Positions 1 to 9,695 of a DNA stretch of 64,000 nt are shown here, piece after piece (position 1 is the first letter of the stretch; every line of letters begins with the position of its first letter). This DNA comes from Vreelandella subterranea (GTDB lineage: Bacteria; Pseudomonadota; Gammaproteobacteria; Pseudomonadales; Halomonadaceae): contig NZ_FOGS01000002.1 of the NCBI RefSeq assembly GCF_900111305.1, positions 434,001 through 498,000 of the forward strand. Direction: 5' to 3'. The notes under the pieces are model-generated. The model searched no databases, was not told the DNA's origin, and worked only from the letters and a program-made list of their open reading frames with translations. The translations under genes were made by a program, and so were the position numbers.

Positions 1-3000
1 TCGATCAGGCGGCACCAGCGGCGATGCAGGTCCGCATGCTGTTCCAGCCACTGGGCAACCCGCTCCTGGGTATCGCGGCTGCCCACTTCCAGCTTGAGTA
101 CGCTGGTGGTCAACGCCAGCTGCTGGCGGTCGATGTCGTCGCGGAAGGTTTCCCGCGCCTGGGCCTGCCAGGCATCTCGCACATCAAGCTGAGTAACCTG
201 CTGAATCATCCAGGGAAGCTCCAGACAGCTACCAATCTCGTAGTACACCTCGGCGACCCGCTGAGGTTTCTCGTTGGTGGCCCGCGCCGCCTGGATAATG
301 CCCAGCCCCGCATACAGGCTGGGAGCCGCTGCGACGGTCGAGGCCAGCGCGGCCGGCACGCCCGCCGACTGCAGCTCTGCATAGCGTTGCTGCCATGCCG
401 CCTGCTCCTCACCGCTCAACAGTTCGCCAATGCCTTCCTGAAGCTGCGTCAGGCGCGGCCGGAAGTACTCGATGGTATCCTGGGTCGAAAGCCCCATGTG
501 CTGGCGCAGGAACCAGCGCGTCGCGCGGCGGACCATGCGCATCACATCCAGCATCATCGCGTACTGGACGTGGTTGGGCACCTGATTATCCAGTGCTTCC
601 AGCTGGGCCCATAGGGAATGCAGGTTGAAGCTATCCCGGGCAACCACGTAAGCCCGCGCGATGTCCGCCCGACCAGCGCCGGTCGAATCCATCAGTCGCC
701 GCACGAACACAATGCCCATGTGATCGACAAGGTCGTTGGCCACCTGGGTGGCGACGATTTCACGTTTCAGACGGTGATCATACATTTCCGTCCGGTAGCG
801 CTCGGTCAGCACCGCCGGGAACAGCCGCTCGAGATGTTGGTGGATATAGGGGTCATCAGGCACCTCTGAGGTGATCAGGTCGCCTTTCAGCGTGCTCTTG
901 GCATAAGAAATCAACACCGAGAGCTCCGGCAGGCGCATTCCCTGCTGCTGACTTGAACGCTCTTTCAGTACGTCGTCGGTGGGCAGGAATTCAAGCTCCC
1001 GATCAATCTGCCCCGCCGACTCCAGCTCGCTGATAAAGCGCCGGTAAGGCCCCATCCCCTGCTGGGAAAGAATCGCCGAGAGGTCCAGCGCCTGGGTCTG
1101 ACGGTAGTTATCCAGAATGACCAGGTCAGAGACTTCATCGGTCATCTCGGCCAGCAACTGGTTGCGCTGCTTGTCGGTCATGTCACCGCGTTTGACCACT
1201 TCATCGACCAGTATCTTGATATTCACTTCATGGTCGGAGCAGTTAACGCCCCCGGCATTGTCGATAAAGTCCGTATATACCCGCACGCCTTTGGCGGCGG
1301 CTTCCATGCGGCCCAGTTGCGTCAGACCCAGGTTACCACCCTCGCCGACCACACGGCAGTTGAGGTCGTTGCCGTTGATGCGCAGTGAATCGTTGGCTTT
1401 ATCACCCACCTCCGCGTCGGTTTCTTCCGAGCCTTTCACGTAGGTACCGATCCCGCCATTCCAGATCAAGTCGACCTTGGCGACCAGCATGGCGCGGATC
1501 AATTCGTTGGGAGACAGCCGCGTCTCTTCAATGCCAAACACCGCCTGCATTTCAGGGGTAATGACGATCGATTTCGCGCTGCGGCTGAAAATACCGCCGC
1601 CCTGGGAGATCAATGTCTGATCGTAATCCTCCCAGCTGGAACGCGGCAGTTTGAACAAGCGCTGGCGTTCGGCAAAGGTAGCGGCCGGGTCTGGTGTAGG
1701 ATCGACAAAGATATGCAGGTGGTTGAAAGCCCCCACCAATTTGATCGTCTCGGACAACAGCATGCCGTTGCCAAACACATCGCCTGCCATGTCACCGATG
1801 CCGATCACACTGAACTCATCACGCTGGGTATCGATATCCAGGTTCTTAAAGTGACGCTTGACCGACTCCCAGGCCCCGCGGGCGGTGATCCCCATCTTCT
1901 TGTGGTCATAGCCGTTGGCCCCCCCGGACGCGAAGGCATCCCCGAGCCAGTGACCGTATTCCAGCGAGATTTCGTTGGCAATATCCGAGAAGGTCGCGGT
2001 GCCCTTGTCGGCGGCAACCACCAGATAGGCATCATCTTCGTCGTGGCGTACCACCTGCTGTGGCGGCACGACATCGCCCATCACAAGGTTATCGGTGACA
2101 TCCAGCAACGCCCGGATAAACAGCTGATAGCAGGCAATGCCTTCTTTCTGCTGGGTCTCGCGGTCGGCATTCTCCGGCATGCGCTTGCAGACGAAGCCGC
2201 CTTTCGCGCCCACCGGCACGATCACGGCGTTTTTGACCTGCTGTGCTTTCACAAGCCCCAGCACTTCCGTGCGGAAATCTTCGTGACGGTCGGACCAGCG
2301 CAGTCCACCCCGGGCCACCTTGCCGCCGCGCAGGTGCACGCCTTCGACCCGGGGCGAGCAAACGAAAATCTCGAACATCGGGCGCGGCTTGGGCATCCCG
2401 GTGACCTTGGAAGGCTCAAGCTTGTAGGCGATGTAGTCCTTGGCGCGGCCATTCTCGGCTTGCTGATAATAATTGGTCCGCAACGTCGCCTGGATAAGCT
2501 CCATGAAACGGCGCAGCAGTTGATCGTCGTTAAGACTGGCCACCGCTTCAAGGTGCTCATTGATGCGCGCTACGCAGTCGCTGGTGTCGTGGTCGTCCAG
2601 GCCGGGGTCGAAACGCTGCTGGAAAAGCTCGACCAGCGCCTGGGTAATCACCGGGTAGTTAGCCAGGGTGGTGGCGATATAATCCTGGGACATGCCAAAA
2701 CGAATCTGCTTCAGGTAGCGGGCATAGCCCCGCAGCATGGCCACTTCCCGCCAGTCCAGGCCTGCACCGATGATCAAGCGGTTGAAAGCGTCGTTATCGG
2801 CTTCACCCACCCAGATGCGCTTGAACGCTTCGCTGAACGTGTCGCGCATTTCCGACAGGCTCATCTCGGCGCCGCTGTGCTCCAGCTCAAAATCATGGAT
2901 CCAGTAGCGCTGCTGAGGGCTGTTGATATCGTAGGGACGCTCGCCAATGACCCGCAGGCCAAGGTTTTCCATCATCGGCAGTACATCCGAAAGCGGGATC

Positions 3001-4730
3001 TGCGACGCCCGATGGAACAGCTTGAGGTTCACGCCACCGCCCTGTTCTTCCAGCGGCCGGTAGAGTGACAGCGCCAGGTCGTTTTCGCTATCCAGGGTCA
3101 GCAGGTGCTGGACGTCGAAGACTGCCGTACGAGCGGTAAAGTCTTCGCGGTAGCTGGCAGAAAACGCCTCCTGGAATTGCTCCATGAGGTTGTTGGCCTG
3201 CTCTTCGCCGAACCCTTCGATCATCGCTGCCTGCAAATCATCGCGCCAGCTGCGCGCCAGGCGCGCAACTTTATTTTCCAGGCGTTTCAGATCGTATTGG
3301 CTGGGTTCATCGCCGTTGAAGCGCAAGATCAGCTGGATACGCGCCAGTACCGACTCCGACAGGTAGGTATTGAAGTCCCCGAAGCGGGCGTCCAGCTCCT
3401 CGCAGAGCAGGTGTTGAATGCGTTGACGCAAGTCAGTGGAAAACACGTCCCGCGGCACGAAAACCAGGCACGAATAAAACTTGCCGCTGACATCGGCACG
3501 AATGAACAGCCGCACCTGACGGCGTTCGCGAATATCCAGAATACCCAGCGCCGTGCTGGCCAGCGCCTCGGTGTTCATCTGGAAGAGGTCATCGCGCGGA
3601 TACACTTCCAGTACCTGGAGCAACTGCTTGCCGTTATGCCCCTGGGGGTTGAACCCGGCGATATCCATCACCGCCTTGAGCTTGCGGCGCAGCAGGGGAA
3701 TATTGCGCGGCGACTCGTTATACACCGTGGCCGTGAACAGGCCGAAGAAGCGCCGCTCGCCAATGACGTTGCCGTCGTCATCGTAGCGGTCGACGGTAAT
3801 GTAATCGGGATAGGTGGGACGATGGACCCGGGAATGATGGGCGCTCTTGGCAAACGACAGCAACTGCGGCACCAGCACATAGTTATCGTCGTCACCAATA
3901 CCCTCTTCGGTACGGATGCGCTCGCAGTAGCGCGGCTGATCCAGACGGAAGACACCCAGCACACTGTCCGGGTCGCGGGTCAGCTCACCATCTTCAAGCA
4001 GGTATTCGTCGTAGCCAAGGAAGGTGAAGTTATCCTTGAGCAGCCATTCCAGAAAGGCAATCGCCTCTTCGTGGTCGTCAGGGTCGATTTGCGGCGGGCA
4101 GTTTTTCTCGATCTCCTGAATCGAACTGCGAATTTGCTCGCACATGGCATCAAAATCACCCACGGCGGTTCGCACATCGCGCAGGACCTCGTGAAGGTTG
4201 TGCTCGATTGTGCTCAGCAATTCAGCATCGGTGTGGCGATCGACTTCGATCACCACCAGGGATTCACGGGCCTCGGGTGGGTTGGCATCGCGGGGGGAAC
4301 CGAGCGTTTGCAACTGGTGCTGGGCATCGCGGCTAACCGCCAACACCGCATTCTGAATGGCATGCACCGTTAAACCGCGACGGTTGAGCTCGATCCGCAC
4401 CGAATCGACCAGAAACGGCATATCCTCGTGAAGCACCGCCACGAAGGTATGGGTCGACTGCCAGCCATGCTCTTCGAAATCGGGGTTGAACACACGCACT
4501 TTGGGGCTTTGAGGGTCGTGGTGCTGCAGGAATTGCCAAATCGACAGCGTCGCCCCGTAAAGGTCATCCAGGCGGCGGTCAATCAGGTCTTCAACGGGCA
4601 CCGTCGCGTAGAAGTGCCGCGCGAAGGCATCAATGGCCTCGGCGCGGGTCGGCTCCAAGCGATCGTGCAGACGTTCCTGTAGCTGCTTCAACAAATCTTG
4701 CCGACTTTCTTCAATCGCAACGTAATGCAT
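1..4730 (-). CDS. gdhB: NAD-specific glutamate dehydrogenase, large GDH180-type (3' end beyond window)
   Basis: Oxidatively deaminates glutamate to 2-oxoglutarate with NAD+ in the cytoplasm, feeding amino-acid carbon into the TCA cycle. One frame stays open from an ATG at 4730 to the left edge, about 1576 codons; family members run to about 1600-1650 residues, so only a short C-terminal part is missing. The protein starts MHYVAIEESRQDLL and has a long N-terminal ACT-like regulatory region. The catalytic core near residues 800-850 shows GGLRWSDR and a VPVGAKGGFV stretch, and the dinucleotide-binding part near residue 1160 contains NAGGVNCSDHEV. A GAGG-type ribosome-binding site precedes the start. 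It is a single gene transcribed away from trmA's direction of origin with 164 bp between them. This class is often allosterically controlled by amino acids; nothing in the DNA shows how here. Confidence 0.96.
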   Translation of the reverse strand, partial: MHYVAIEESRQDLLKQLQERLHDRLEPTRAEAIDAFARHFYATVPVEDLIDRRLDDLYGATLSIWQFLQHHDPQSPKVRVFNPDFEEHGWQSTHTFVAVLHEDMPFLVDSVRIELNRRGLTVHAIQNAVLAVSRDAQHQLQTLGSPRDANPPEARESLVVIEVDRHTDAELLSTIEHNLHEVLRDVRTAVGDFDAMCEQIRSSIQEIEKNCPPQIDPDDHEEAIAFLEWLLKDNFTFLGYDEYLLEDGELTRDPDSVLGVFRLDQPRYCERIRTEEGIGDDDNYVLVPQLLSFAKSAHHSRVHRPTYPDYITVDRYDDDGNVIGERRFFGLFTATVYNESPRNIPLLRRKLKAVMDIAGFNPQGHNGKQLLQVLEVYPRDDLFQMNTEALASTALGILDIRERRQVRLFIRADVSGKFYSCLVFVPRDVFSTDLRQRIQHLLCEELDARFGDFNTYLSESVLARIQLILRFNGDEPSQYDLKRLENKVARLARSWRDDLQAAMIEGFGEEQANNLMEQFQEAFSASYREDFTARTAVFDVQHLLTLDSENDLALSLYRPLEEQGGGVNLKLFHRASQIPLSDVLPMMENLGLRVIGERPYDINSPQQRYWIHDFELEHSGAEMSLSEMRDTFSEAFKRIWVGEADNDAFNRLIIGAGLDWREVAMLRGYARYLKQIRFGMSQDYIATTLANYPVITQALVELFQQRFDPGLDDHDTSDCVARINEHLEAVASLNDDQLLRRFMELIQATLRTNYYQQAENGRAKDYIAYKLEPSKVTGMPKPRPMFEIFVCSPRVEGVHLRGGKVARGGLRWSDRHEDFRTEVLGLVKAQQVKNAVIVPVGAKGGFVCKRMPENADRETQQKEGIACYQLFIRALLDVTDNLVMGDVVPPQQVVRHDEDDAYLVVAADKGTATFSDIANEISLEYGHWLGDAFASGGANGYDHKKMGITARGAWESVKRHFKNLDIDTQRDEFSVIGIGDMAGDVFGNGMLLSETIKLVGAFNHLHIFVDPTPDPAATFAERQRLFKLPRSSWEDYDQTLISQGGGIFSRSAKSIVITPEMQAVFGIEETRLSPNELIRAMLVAKVDLIWNGGIGTYVKGSEETDAEVGDKANDSLRINGNDLNCRVVGEGGNLGLTQLGRMEAAAKGVRVYTDFIDNAGGVNCSDHEVNIKILVDEVVKRGDMTDKQRNQLLAEMTDEVSDLVILDNYRQTQALDLSAILSQQGMGPYRRFISELESAGQIDRELEFLPTDDVLKERSSQQQGMRLPELSVLISYAKSTLKGDLITSEVPDDPYIHQHLERLFPAVLTERYRTEMYDHRLKREIVATQVANDLVDHMGIVFVRRLMDSTGAGRADIARAYVVARDSFNLHSLWAQLEALDNQVPNHVQYAMMLDVMRMVRRATRWFLRQHMGLSTQDTIEYFRPRLTQLQEGIGELLSGEEQAAWQQRYAELQSAGVPAALASTVAAAPSLYAGLGIIQAARATNEKPQRVAEVYYEIGSCLELPWMIQQVTQLDVRDAWQAQARETFRDDIDRQQLALTTSVLKLEVGSRDTQERVAQWLEQHADLHRRWCRLI

Positions 4731-4894
4731 CCATCACCTCTACTGCCGGGGCCATCACCTGGCCAAAAAAACGAAGGACAATAGGCCTTTAGGCCATCAC
4801 TCTGGTTAGCTTACGCTACCCGCTGGCATCGCCCTAGCCACCTGCCTGGTTACTCATAGCGCATACCACTTATGCATCACCCTGCCGGGCATCA

Positions 4895-6007
4895 TCATGG
4901 TGATGCGCGCCTTTTAAGCCATACCCCACATTCACAATGATCGGTAAATGGAAACTGGTCAAACAGCGCAAAGCGCTCAATCTTGTGGGTTTGCGTCAGT
5001 TGCGCCAGGTTCTCGGCAAGTGTTGCCGGGTTGCATGAAATATAGACGATTTGGGCGTACTCGCTGATCTGCTGGCAACTTTGCTCATCAAGCCCGGCCC
5101 GTGGCGGGTCCACCAACACCGTCGAAAAGTCATATGTCTCAAGCGCCATGTCCGCTACACGGCGGCCGCTTTTGTCCCCTTTCAGTGCCAGGGCGAAATC
5201 CTCAGCTGACATCCGCGCCACCTGGGCATTGGTCACGCCATTGGCGGCCAGGTTGACGTTGGCACTGGCAACCGAAGTCCGCGAGATTTCCGTGGCCAAC
5301 ACGCGGCGGAAGTTATTCGCCAGGGCAATGGTGAAGTTACCGTTACCGCAATATAGCTCGACCAAATCCTCTTGCTGACGTCCCGCTGTCACGTCACAGG
5401 CCCAGCCAAGCATCGCCTGGCAGATATGCGCATTGGGCTGGGTAAAGCTGTTCTCGACCTGCTGGTAATGCAGCGTACGGCCCTTCACGTCCAGGCGCTC
5501 CCAGACGTGATCCCGGGTAAGCACCAGGCGCTGCTTGCGCGAACGACCAATGATCATGATACCCAGTTCTGCCTCTAGCGCGCGTGCCTCGGCTTCCCAG
5601 TCATCGCCCAGCGGACGGTGATAGATCAGCGTCACTAGCGCCTCGCCGGAGAGCGTGGTTAAAAACTCGACCTGGAACAGTCGACGGCGCAGCTCATCGC
5701 TGGCCAGAAAGGCGTCGCGTAAGCGTGGCATCAGCCGGTTGATCGCCTCGCTGGCCACCGGAAACTGATCGAGCCGGATAACGCGCTTGCTCTTGGGATT
5801 CCCCGGAGTGACCTCGAACATGGCGTAGAAAAGATCGTCGCCCTCATGCCAGATACGAAACTCACAGCGCTGGCGATAGTGGCTGGGCGGCGAGGCAAAC
5901 ACCTCCAGGGTCGGCGGCTCGAAGGGCGCAAAAAGGTGTTCGACATAGGCCTGCTTGTCGGCGAGTTGTTCGGCATAGCGTTCGGGGTCAACGACAGGAA
6001 TAGCCAA
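4895..6007 (-). CDS. trmA: tRNA (uracil-5-)-methyltransferase TrmA
   Basis: Makes 5-methyluridine at position 54 of the T-loop of tRNAs, using S-adenosylmethionine. The 370-residue protein is full length for the family. Visible elements are the N-terminal PSHYRQRCEFRIWHEGD stretch, the SAM-binding motif VELYCGNGNF at 216-225, VDPPRAGLD at 299-307, the nucleophilic cysteine in ISCNPATL (Cys325) and the C-terminal general-base motif HCECGVWL (Glu359). The start is a TTG at 6007; an AAGGAG ribosome-binding site lies five bases upstream and no ATG fits better. The gene follows murI on the same strand with a 40-bp gap, so the two may be co-transcribed. Confidence 0.96.
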   Translation of the reverse strand: MAIPVVDPERYAEQLADKQAYVEHLFAPFEPPTLEVFASPPSHYRQRCEFRIWHEGDDLFYAMFEVTPGNPKSKRVIRLDQFPVASEAINRLMPRLRDAFLASDELRRRLFQVEFLTTLSGEALVTLIYHRPLGDDWEAEARALEAELGIMIIGRSRKQRLVLTRDHVWERLDVKGRTLHYQQVENSFTQPNAHICQAMLGWACDVTAGRQQEDLVELYCGNGNFTIALANNFRRVLATEISRTSVASANVNLAANGVTNAQVARMSAEDFALALKGDKSGRRVADMALETYDFSTVLVDPPRAGLDEQSCQQISEYAQIVYISCNPATLAENLAQLTQTHKIERFALFDQFPFTDHCECGVWLKRRASP

Positions 6008-6047
6008 AACGGCTCCTTTTTATATTCGTAAACAATATTCGTAAATA

Positions 6048-6881
6048 TCAAGGCGCAAGGGTTAAGGGCTGCGCGGGGTAAAAACCATAGCGTGACAGAC
6101 CCTCCGTTAAGTGCGGGGCCGGTGCCGTGGTAAAGCAACGTCCGTCCGCCGCACTCGTTAACAGCGCCCCCGCCACCTGGCCGACGCGCCGGGCGATGGC
6201 ATCGCCGGAATCGACCCAGTTGAGGGGCACGGGGGCAAGCTCGACCAGCCAGGGTTTCAACAGAGGGAAATGCGTGCAGCCCAGCACAATCGTATCCAGC
6301 GCGGGGGCATGCGGCCCAGACGTAGCCGGGGCGGGCGCGGTGAGCTCTGGCTGAGCAGCCTGCCAGAGCGGCGCCATCGCTGCCTGGAGGCGCGCTTCAT
6401 CGGGGGGATGACCTGCCAGCCAAGCTTCGGCTTCGCTCACCAGAGCATCTGCTGCGACCCGGGTCACCACGCAGTCGCTGGCAAAGCGGTCGATCAATGC
6501 CTGGGTGTAGGGACGACCAACGGTGGCCCTGGTGGCCAGCAGCGCGATATGGCGGGTCTGGCTGAGCGCCGCCGCCGGCTTTATCGCCGGTACAGTGCCC
6601 ACGACGGGAATCGTCAAATGCCAGCGCAGCCTTTCAAGGGCCAGGGTGCTGGCGGTATTGCAGGCGACGACCAGTACGCTGGGCCGGCAGGCCGCCACGG
6701 CCGCCAGGCAAACGGCCACAATGCGCTCGGCAAGCGTGGCGTCGTCACGCAGGCCATAGGGCAGCCATGCATTGTCGCAGACATAGCAAAAACCGGCGTG
6801 GGGGTAATGCTGTCGTAGCGCTTCTGCTACCGAAAGCCCGCCCACGCCGGAATCAAATATAAGAACAGGCCCCTGGCTCAT
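6048..6881 (-). CDS. murI: Glutamate racemase
   Basis: Interconverts L- and D-glutamate, supplying D-glutamate for peptidoglycan. The 277-residue protein has the two catalytic cysteines of this cofactor-independent racemase: Cys74 in VVACNTAST and Cys202 in LGCTHFPLL. The N-terminal IFDSGVGGLSV carries the conserved aspartate and serine. An alanine/proline-rich insert at about 180-195 lies before the second cysteine. The predicted ATG at 6881 has AAGG directly abutting it, which is poor spacing, but no better in-frame start is seen. It lies upstream of trmA on the same strand. Confidence 0.95.
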   Translation of the reverse strand: MSQGPVLIFDSGVGGLSVAEALRQHYPHAGFCYVCDNAWLPYGLRDDATLAERIVAVCLAAVAACRPSVLVVACNTASTLALERLRWHLTIPVVGTVPAIKPAAALSQTRHIALLATRATVGRPYTQALIDRFASDCVVTRVAADALVSEAEAWLAGHPPDEARLQAAMAPLWQAAQPELTAPAPATSGPHAPALDTIVLGCTHFPLLKPWLVELAPVPLNWVDSGDAIARRVGQVAGALLTSAADGRCFTTAPAPHLTEGLSRYGFYPAQPLTLAP

Positions 6882-7016
6882 CCTTTCACGCTACAGCCGT
6901 TGCGTATGCCCACTATCGCCCCTGCCTATTGACCCAGTCTGCGTTTCATCAAGGCGGCTAGTTTAACACGCAAGCGCTAGCTGATAAGCCATCTTAAGCC
7001 CGGTCAATTGACCAAC

Positions 7017-7562
7017 TTAGACGTTGGGCACATCGGCACCGCGCAGCTCAGCGTAAAGCTCGGGGTACGCCAACTGCAACCGCTCGAGGGATTGTTGAGC
7101 CTCAGCCGGCAGCGACTGGCGCAACGCTTCCATGTCATCTTCGCTGAAATGCTTGTCGATTAACGGGAACAGCTCCTCACGCTCGTGGCGCAAGTAGGCC
7201 CGATGAGCCTCCAGATAGGCTTTCAAATCGTCGGCAAACCTATCCATCGGCAGGACGTTATCCATCAGTATCATATCGATATCATTGGATAGCTGCTGCA
7301 GACGCGGTGTCAGTTGACGATAATCCTCGGCCATTTTTTCGGTAAGCGAGGAGTATTCCGGGGCCACCTTACCCAGGCGTTCGACGCAGATCCGCTCCAG
7401 CGGCACGGCAAAGCCGTCCATATAGGACAGGATATAATCCACAACCTCGCGCATGAGTTGAAAGTTGGGACGTTCGCCCTGGGCCAGCGTCTTTTGCTTG
7501 AGCTGCAGGACGTGCAGCATCCTTGCCATGTTGGCATGATCCGAACGCAGTTGGTTTAACAT
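7017..7562 (-). CDS. Hemerythrin-domain (HHE-like) protein with degenerate ligand motif
   Basis: A 181-residue all-helical cytoplasmic protein of the HHE hemerythrin-like family, whose members bind a di-iron centre and take part in oxygen, NO or iron handling. The start MLNQLRSDHANM carries the first histidine position, and AYLEAHRAYLRHEREELFPLI carries the later histidines and glutamates. At the place where the family usually has Y-x4-HHPKE, this protein reads GFAVPLERI: both histidines are replaced while the glutamate is kept. Iron binding may therefore be weakened or altered. The ATG at 7562 has an AAAGGAGA ribosome-binding site. It stands alone, divergent from rarA; the function is not known. 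Confidence 0.8.
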   Translation of the reverse strand: MLNQLRSDHANMARMLHVLQLKQKTLAQGERPNFQLMREVVDYILSYMDGFAVPLERICVERLGKVAPEYSSLTEKMAEDYRQLTPRLQQLSNDIDMILMDNVLPMDRFADDLKAYLEAHRAYLRHEREELFPLIDKHFSEDDMEALRQSLPAEAQQSLERLQLAYPELYAELRGADVPNV

Positions 7563-7673
7563 TGGGCCATCTCCTTTATCGTCTTACGCCAAAGGTAGTC
7601 TGAGCAGACATGCTTTACCATACACCTTAAGATGACAAACCCAACAGATGGGTCAGCGATCAACGGAGCTTCC

Positions 7674-9008
7674 ATGGATCTTTTCAGCCGCTCAAACCCA
7701 GCCGACGATGCCCCCTTAGCCTATCGGATGCGGCCGCGCCAGCTTAAGGACTTTATCGGCCAGCAAGCCCTCGTTGGCCCGGATAAACCGCTTCGCCGCA
7801 TGGCGGAGTCGGGGGTTGTCCGCTCAATGATCCTGTGGGGGCCACCGGGCGTCGGGAAAACCACGCTGGCAGAACTGCTCGCGCATGCGTCAAACGCCCA
7901 TCTGGAGCAGCTCAGCGCCGTCATGGCAGGGGTGAAGGATATTCGTCTGGTGGTCGACCGCGCACAACAAATCAACGCCTCGACCATATTATTTTTAGAT
8001 GAAATTCATCGATTGAACAAGAGCCAGCAGGATGCCCTGCTTCCCCACGTGGAGTCTGGGCTTTTGACCCTGATTGGTGCGACGACCGAGAACCCGTCCT
8101 TTGAAGTCAACTCGGCACTGCTCTCCCGGGCAAGGGTATACGTCTTGAAATCACTTACCCAAGACGAGTTGGTCAGCGTGATGCGCCAGGCGCTGGATGA
8201 CCCCGAACGCGGGCTGGGCAAGCGCGCCATAGAAGCGGACCCGCCGGTGCTGAGCGCCCTGGCCCATGCCAGCGCAGGCGATGCCCGTCGGGCATTGGGG
8301 CTACTGGAAACCGCCTGCGACTTCACCCTACAGGAGGCAGGCCGCGAAAGGCTGACGGAGAGGGTACTCGACGATGTGATTGGTCATCAGGCCAGCGCCT
8401 TCGACAAGCAGGGGGACGCCTATTACGACCTGCTTTCGGCGATCCACAAATCGGTACGCTCATCGCGGCCCGACGCTGCCCTGCTGTACATGGCGCGTTT
8501 TATTCAGGGCGGCGGCGACCCGCTTGATGTGGTGCGAAGGCTCAGCGCCATAGCCTCCGAGGACGTAGGCAACGCCGACCCTCGCGCGCTGCCACTGGTC
8601 ATCGCCGCCTGGGATGCCTATTTACGCCTGGGCGACCACGAAGGCCAGCGGGCGATCGCCCACGCGGCCATACACCTCGCGGTGGCGCCCAAAAGCAATC
8701 GCATTGACCAGGCCTGGAACAAAGCCCAGCAGTTCGTCCGCCAACAGCCCCAGGTGGAAGTGCCGACCTACCTGCGCAACGCCCCCACCAAGCTGATGGA
8801 GCAGCTCGGCCATGGCGAAGGCTACCGCTACGCGCATAACGAACCCGACGGCTACCCGGCTGGCAGTGCTCACGACTGCTGGCCGGACGAGTTGCCTAAA
8901 CAGGCGTTTTACCAACCCAGCGGGTTCGGCCAGGAAAAGCGTTTTGCCGAGATCATGGCCTGGCGCAACGCCCAAGACAAAGAGGCCGATCAGGGATCGG
9001 ACGCCTGA
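7674..9008 (+). CDS. rarA: Replication-associated recombination protein A (AAA+ ATPase)
   Basis: RarA/MgsA is a clamp-loader-like AAA+ ATPase acting at stalled replication forks. I chose the ATG at 7674, giving 444 residues starting MDLFSRSNPADD, because GGAG lies five bases upstream and the family typically begins this way; an in-frame ATG at 7632 would add 14 residues with no obvious ribosome-binding site. Walker A is GPPGVGKT at 56-63, Walker B lies in LFLDEIHRLNK, and GATTENPSFEVN is the sensor region. The C-terminal half carries the tetramerisation domain with MARFIQGGGDP and HAAIHLAVAPKSN. The last codons overlap a strong hairpin that probably terminates lolA on the other strand. Convergent with lolA, 30 bp apart. 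Confidence 0.96.
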   Translation: MDLFSRSNPADDAPLAYRMRPRQLKDFIGQQALVGPDKPLRRMAESGVVRSMILWGPPGVGKTTLAELLAHASNAHLEQLSAVMAGVKDIRLVVDRAQQINASTILFLDEIHRLNKSQQDALLPHVESGLLTLIGATTENPSFEVNSALLSRARVYVLKSLTQDELVSVMRQALDDPERGLGKRAIEADPPVLSALAHASAGDARRALGLLETACDFTLQEAGRERLTERVLDDVIGHQASAFDKQGDAYYDLLSAIHKSVRSSRPDAALLYMARFIQGGGDPLDVVRRLSAIASEDVGNADPRALPLVIAAWDAYLRLGDHEGQRAIAHAAIHLAVAPKSNRIDQAWNKAQQFVRQQPQVEVPTYLRNAPTKLMEQLGHGEGYRYAHNEPDGYPAGSAHDCWPDELPKQAFYQPSGFGQEKRFAEIMAWRNAQDKEADQGSDA

Positions 9009-9016
9009 TCGGCCTC
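8975..9016 (-). terminator. Hairpin terminator for lolA, embedded in the 3' end of rarA
   Basis: A perfect 12-bp inverted repeat, GAGGCCGATCAG (8982-8993) and CTGATCGGCCTC (9005-9016), with an 11-nt loop. On the minus strand it is followed by a U-rich stretch (TTTGTCTT), as for an intrinsic terminator of the lolA transcript. On the plus strand only TGTT follows, so it is weaker for rarA. The left arm and loop lie within the last rarA codons and the stop codon lies in the right arm. Confidence 0.65.
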
Positions 9017-9038
9017 TGTTCAGGTGGTAAGGGGGAGG

Positions 9039-9695
9039 CTAGCGCCGGTCTTCGCGGATCACGTCCGTGCCATCGGGGATGTCGAACTCGAAGCGCGCGT
9101 CGTCGATGTCACCATTGCGTTCGGCGTTGCTGAAGGTAATCGCCGTGCGCTGGCCAGTGCTGTCGGTCATCCACAGTTCGGTGAGCATATTGCCATCGAA
9201 AATCAGCTGTAGCTGCTCAAACAAGGTGTCTGCCGACGTAGGCACCAGGGTAAAGACGTCATCGCCGCTGTCCTGCTCATATTCGACATCGTAGCTCTCC
9301 GTCAGCTCACTGACCTGACCTGAAAGCAACAGGGCAGGCGTGTGGGTAACGCGCTCATCCAATGCCTGAATGGTCACTTGTTCCAGATCCGGGTCATAGA
9401 GATAAACATCGTTACCGTCGGATACCACGGTTTGCGTATAAGGGGCTTCGACCTCCCAGCGCAACAGGCCGGGGCGAGACAGCCACATTTCGCCCCGCGC
9501 GTCCTGTAGCCGCTCGCCGCTGCCATCAAGAATCTGTTGCTCGAACGATGCATGATAGCTTTCCAGCGGGTCGAGGCGTTCGGTCAATCGTTCAGCTGCC
9601 TCATTGGCCATGGCGAGTGGCGCCATAAGCGTTAACCCCAGCGCGCTGGCTGCCAGCGCCAACGATGAAGGACGTCGAGTTTGCGTATCGCGCAT
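9039..9695 (-). CDS. lolA: Outer-membrane lipoprotein carrier protein LolA
   Basis: Periplasmic chaperone that accepts lipoproteins from the inner-membrane LolCDE complex and passes them to LolB at the outer membrane. The 218-residue precursor starts MRDTQTRRPSSLALAASALG; a signal peptide with likely cleavage after APLAMA (about residue 30) precedes the mature NEAAERLTERL. The middle contains GEMWLSRPGLLRWEVEAPY, the half-barrel strand pair typical of LolA, followed by DGNDVYLYDPDLEQV. It lies downstream of ftsK on the same strand with a 142-bp gap, the usual ftsK-lolA-rarA neighbourhood in gammaproteobacteria. Transcription probably ends at the hairpin shared with rarA. Confidence 0.95.
   Translation of the reverse strand: MRDTQTRRPSSLALAASALGLTLMAPLAMANEAAERLTERLDPLESYHASFEQQILDGSGERLQDARGEMWLSRPGLLRWEVEAPYTQTVVSDGNDVYLYDPDLEQVTIQALDERVTHTPALLLSGQVSELTESYDVEYEQDSGDDVFTLVPTSADTLFEQLQLIFDGNMLTELWMTDSTGQRTAITFSNAERNGDIDDARFEFDIPDGTDVIREDRR

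Noticed and set aside
1713..4373. Two long plus-strand open frames (451 and 422 codons) opposite the glutamate dehydrogenase gene
   Set aside because: They mirror the codons of a recognisable minus-strand enzyme, have no family motifs and no ribosome-binding sites. High GC content opens such antisense frames.
7002..7013. 12-bp palindrome GGTCAATTGACC downstream of the hemerythrin-like gene
   Set aside because: Perfect but with no loop or T-run; a single occurrence gives no support for an operator or terminator.
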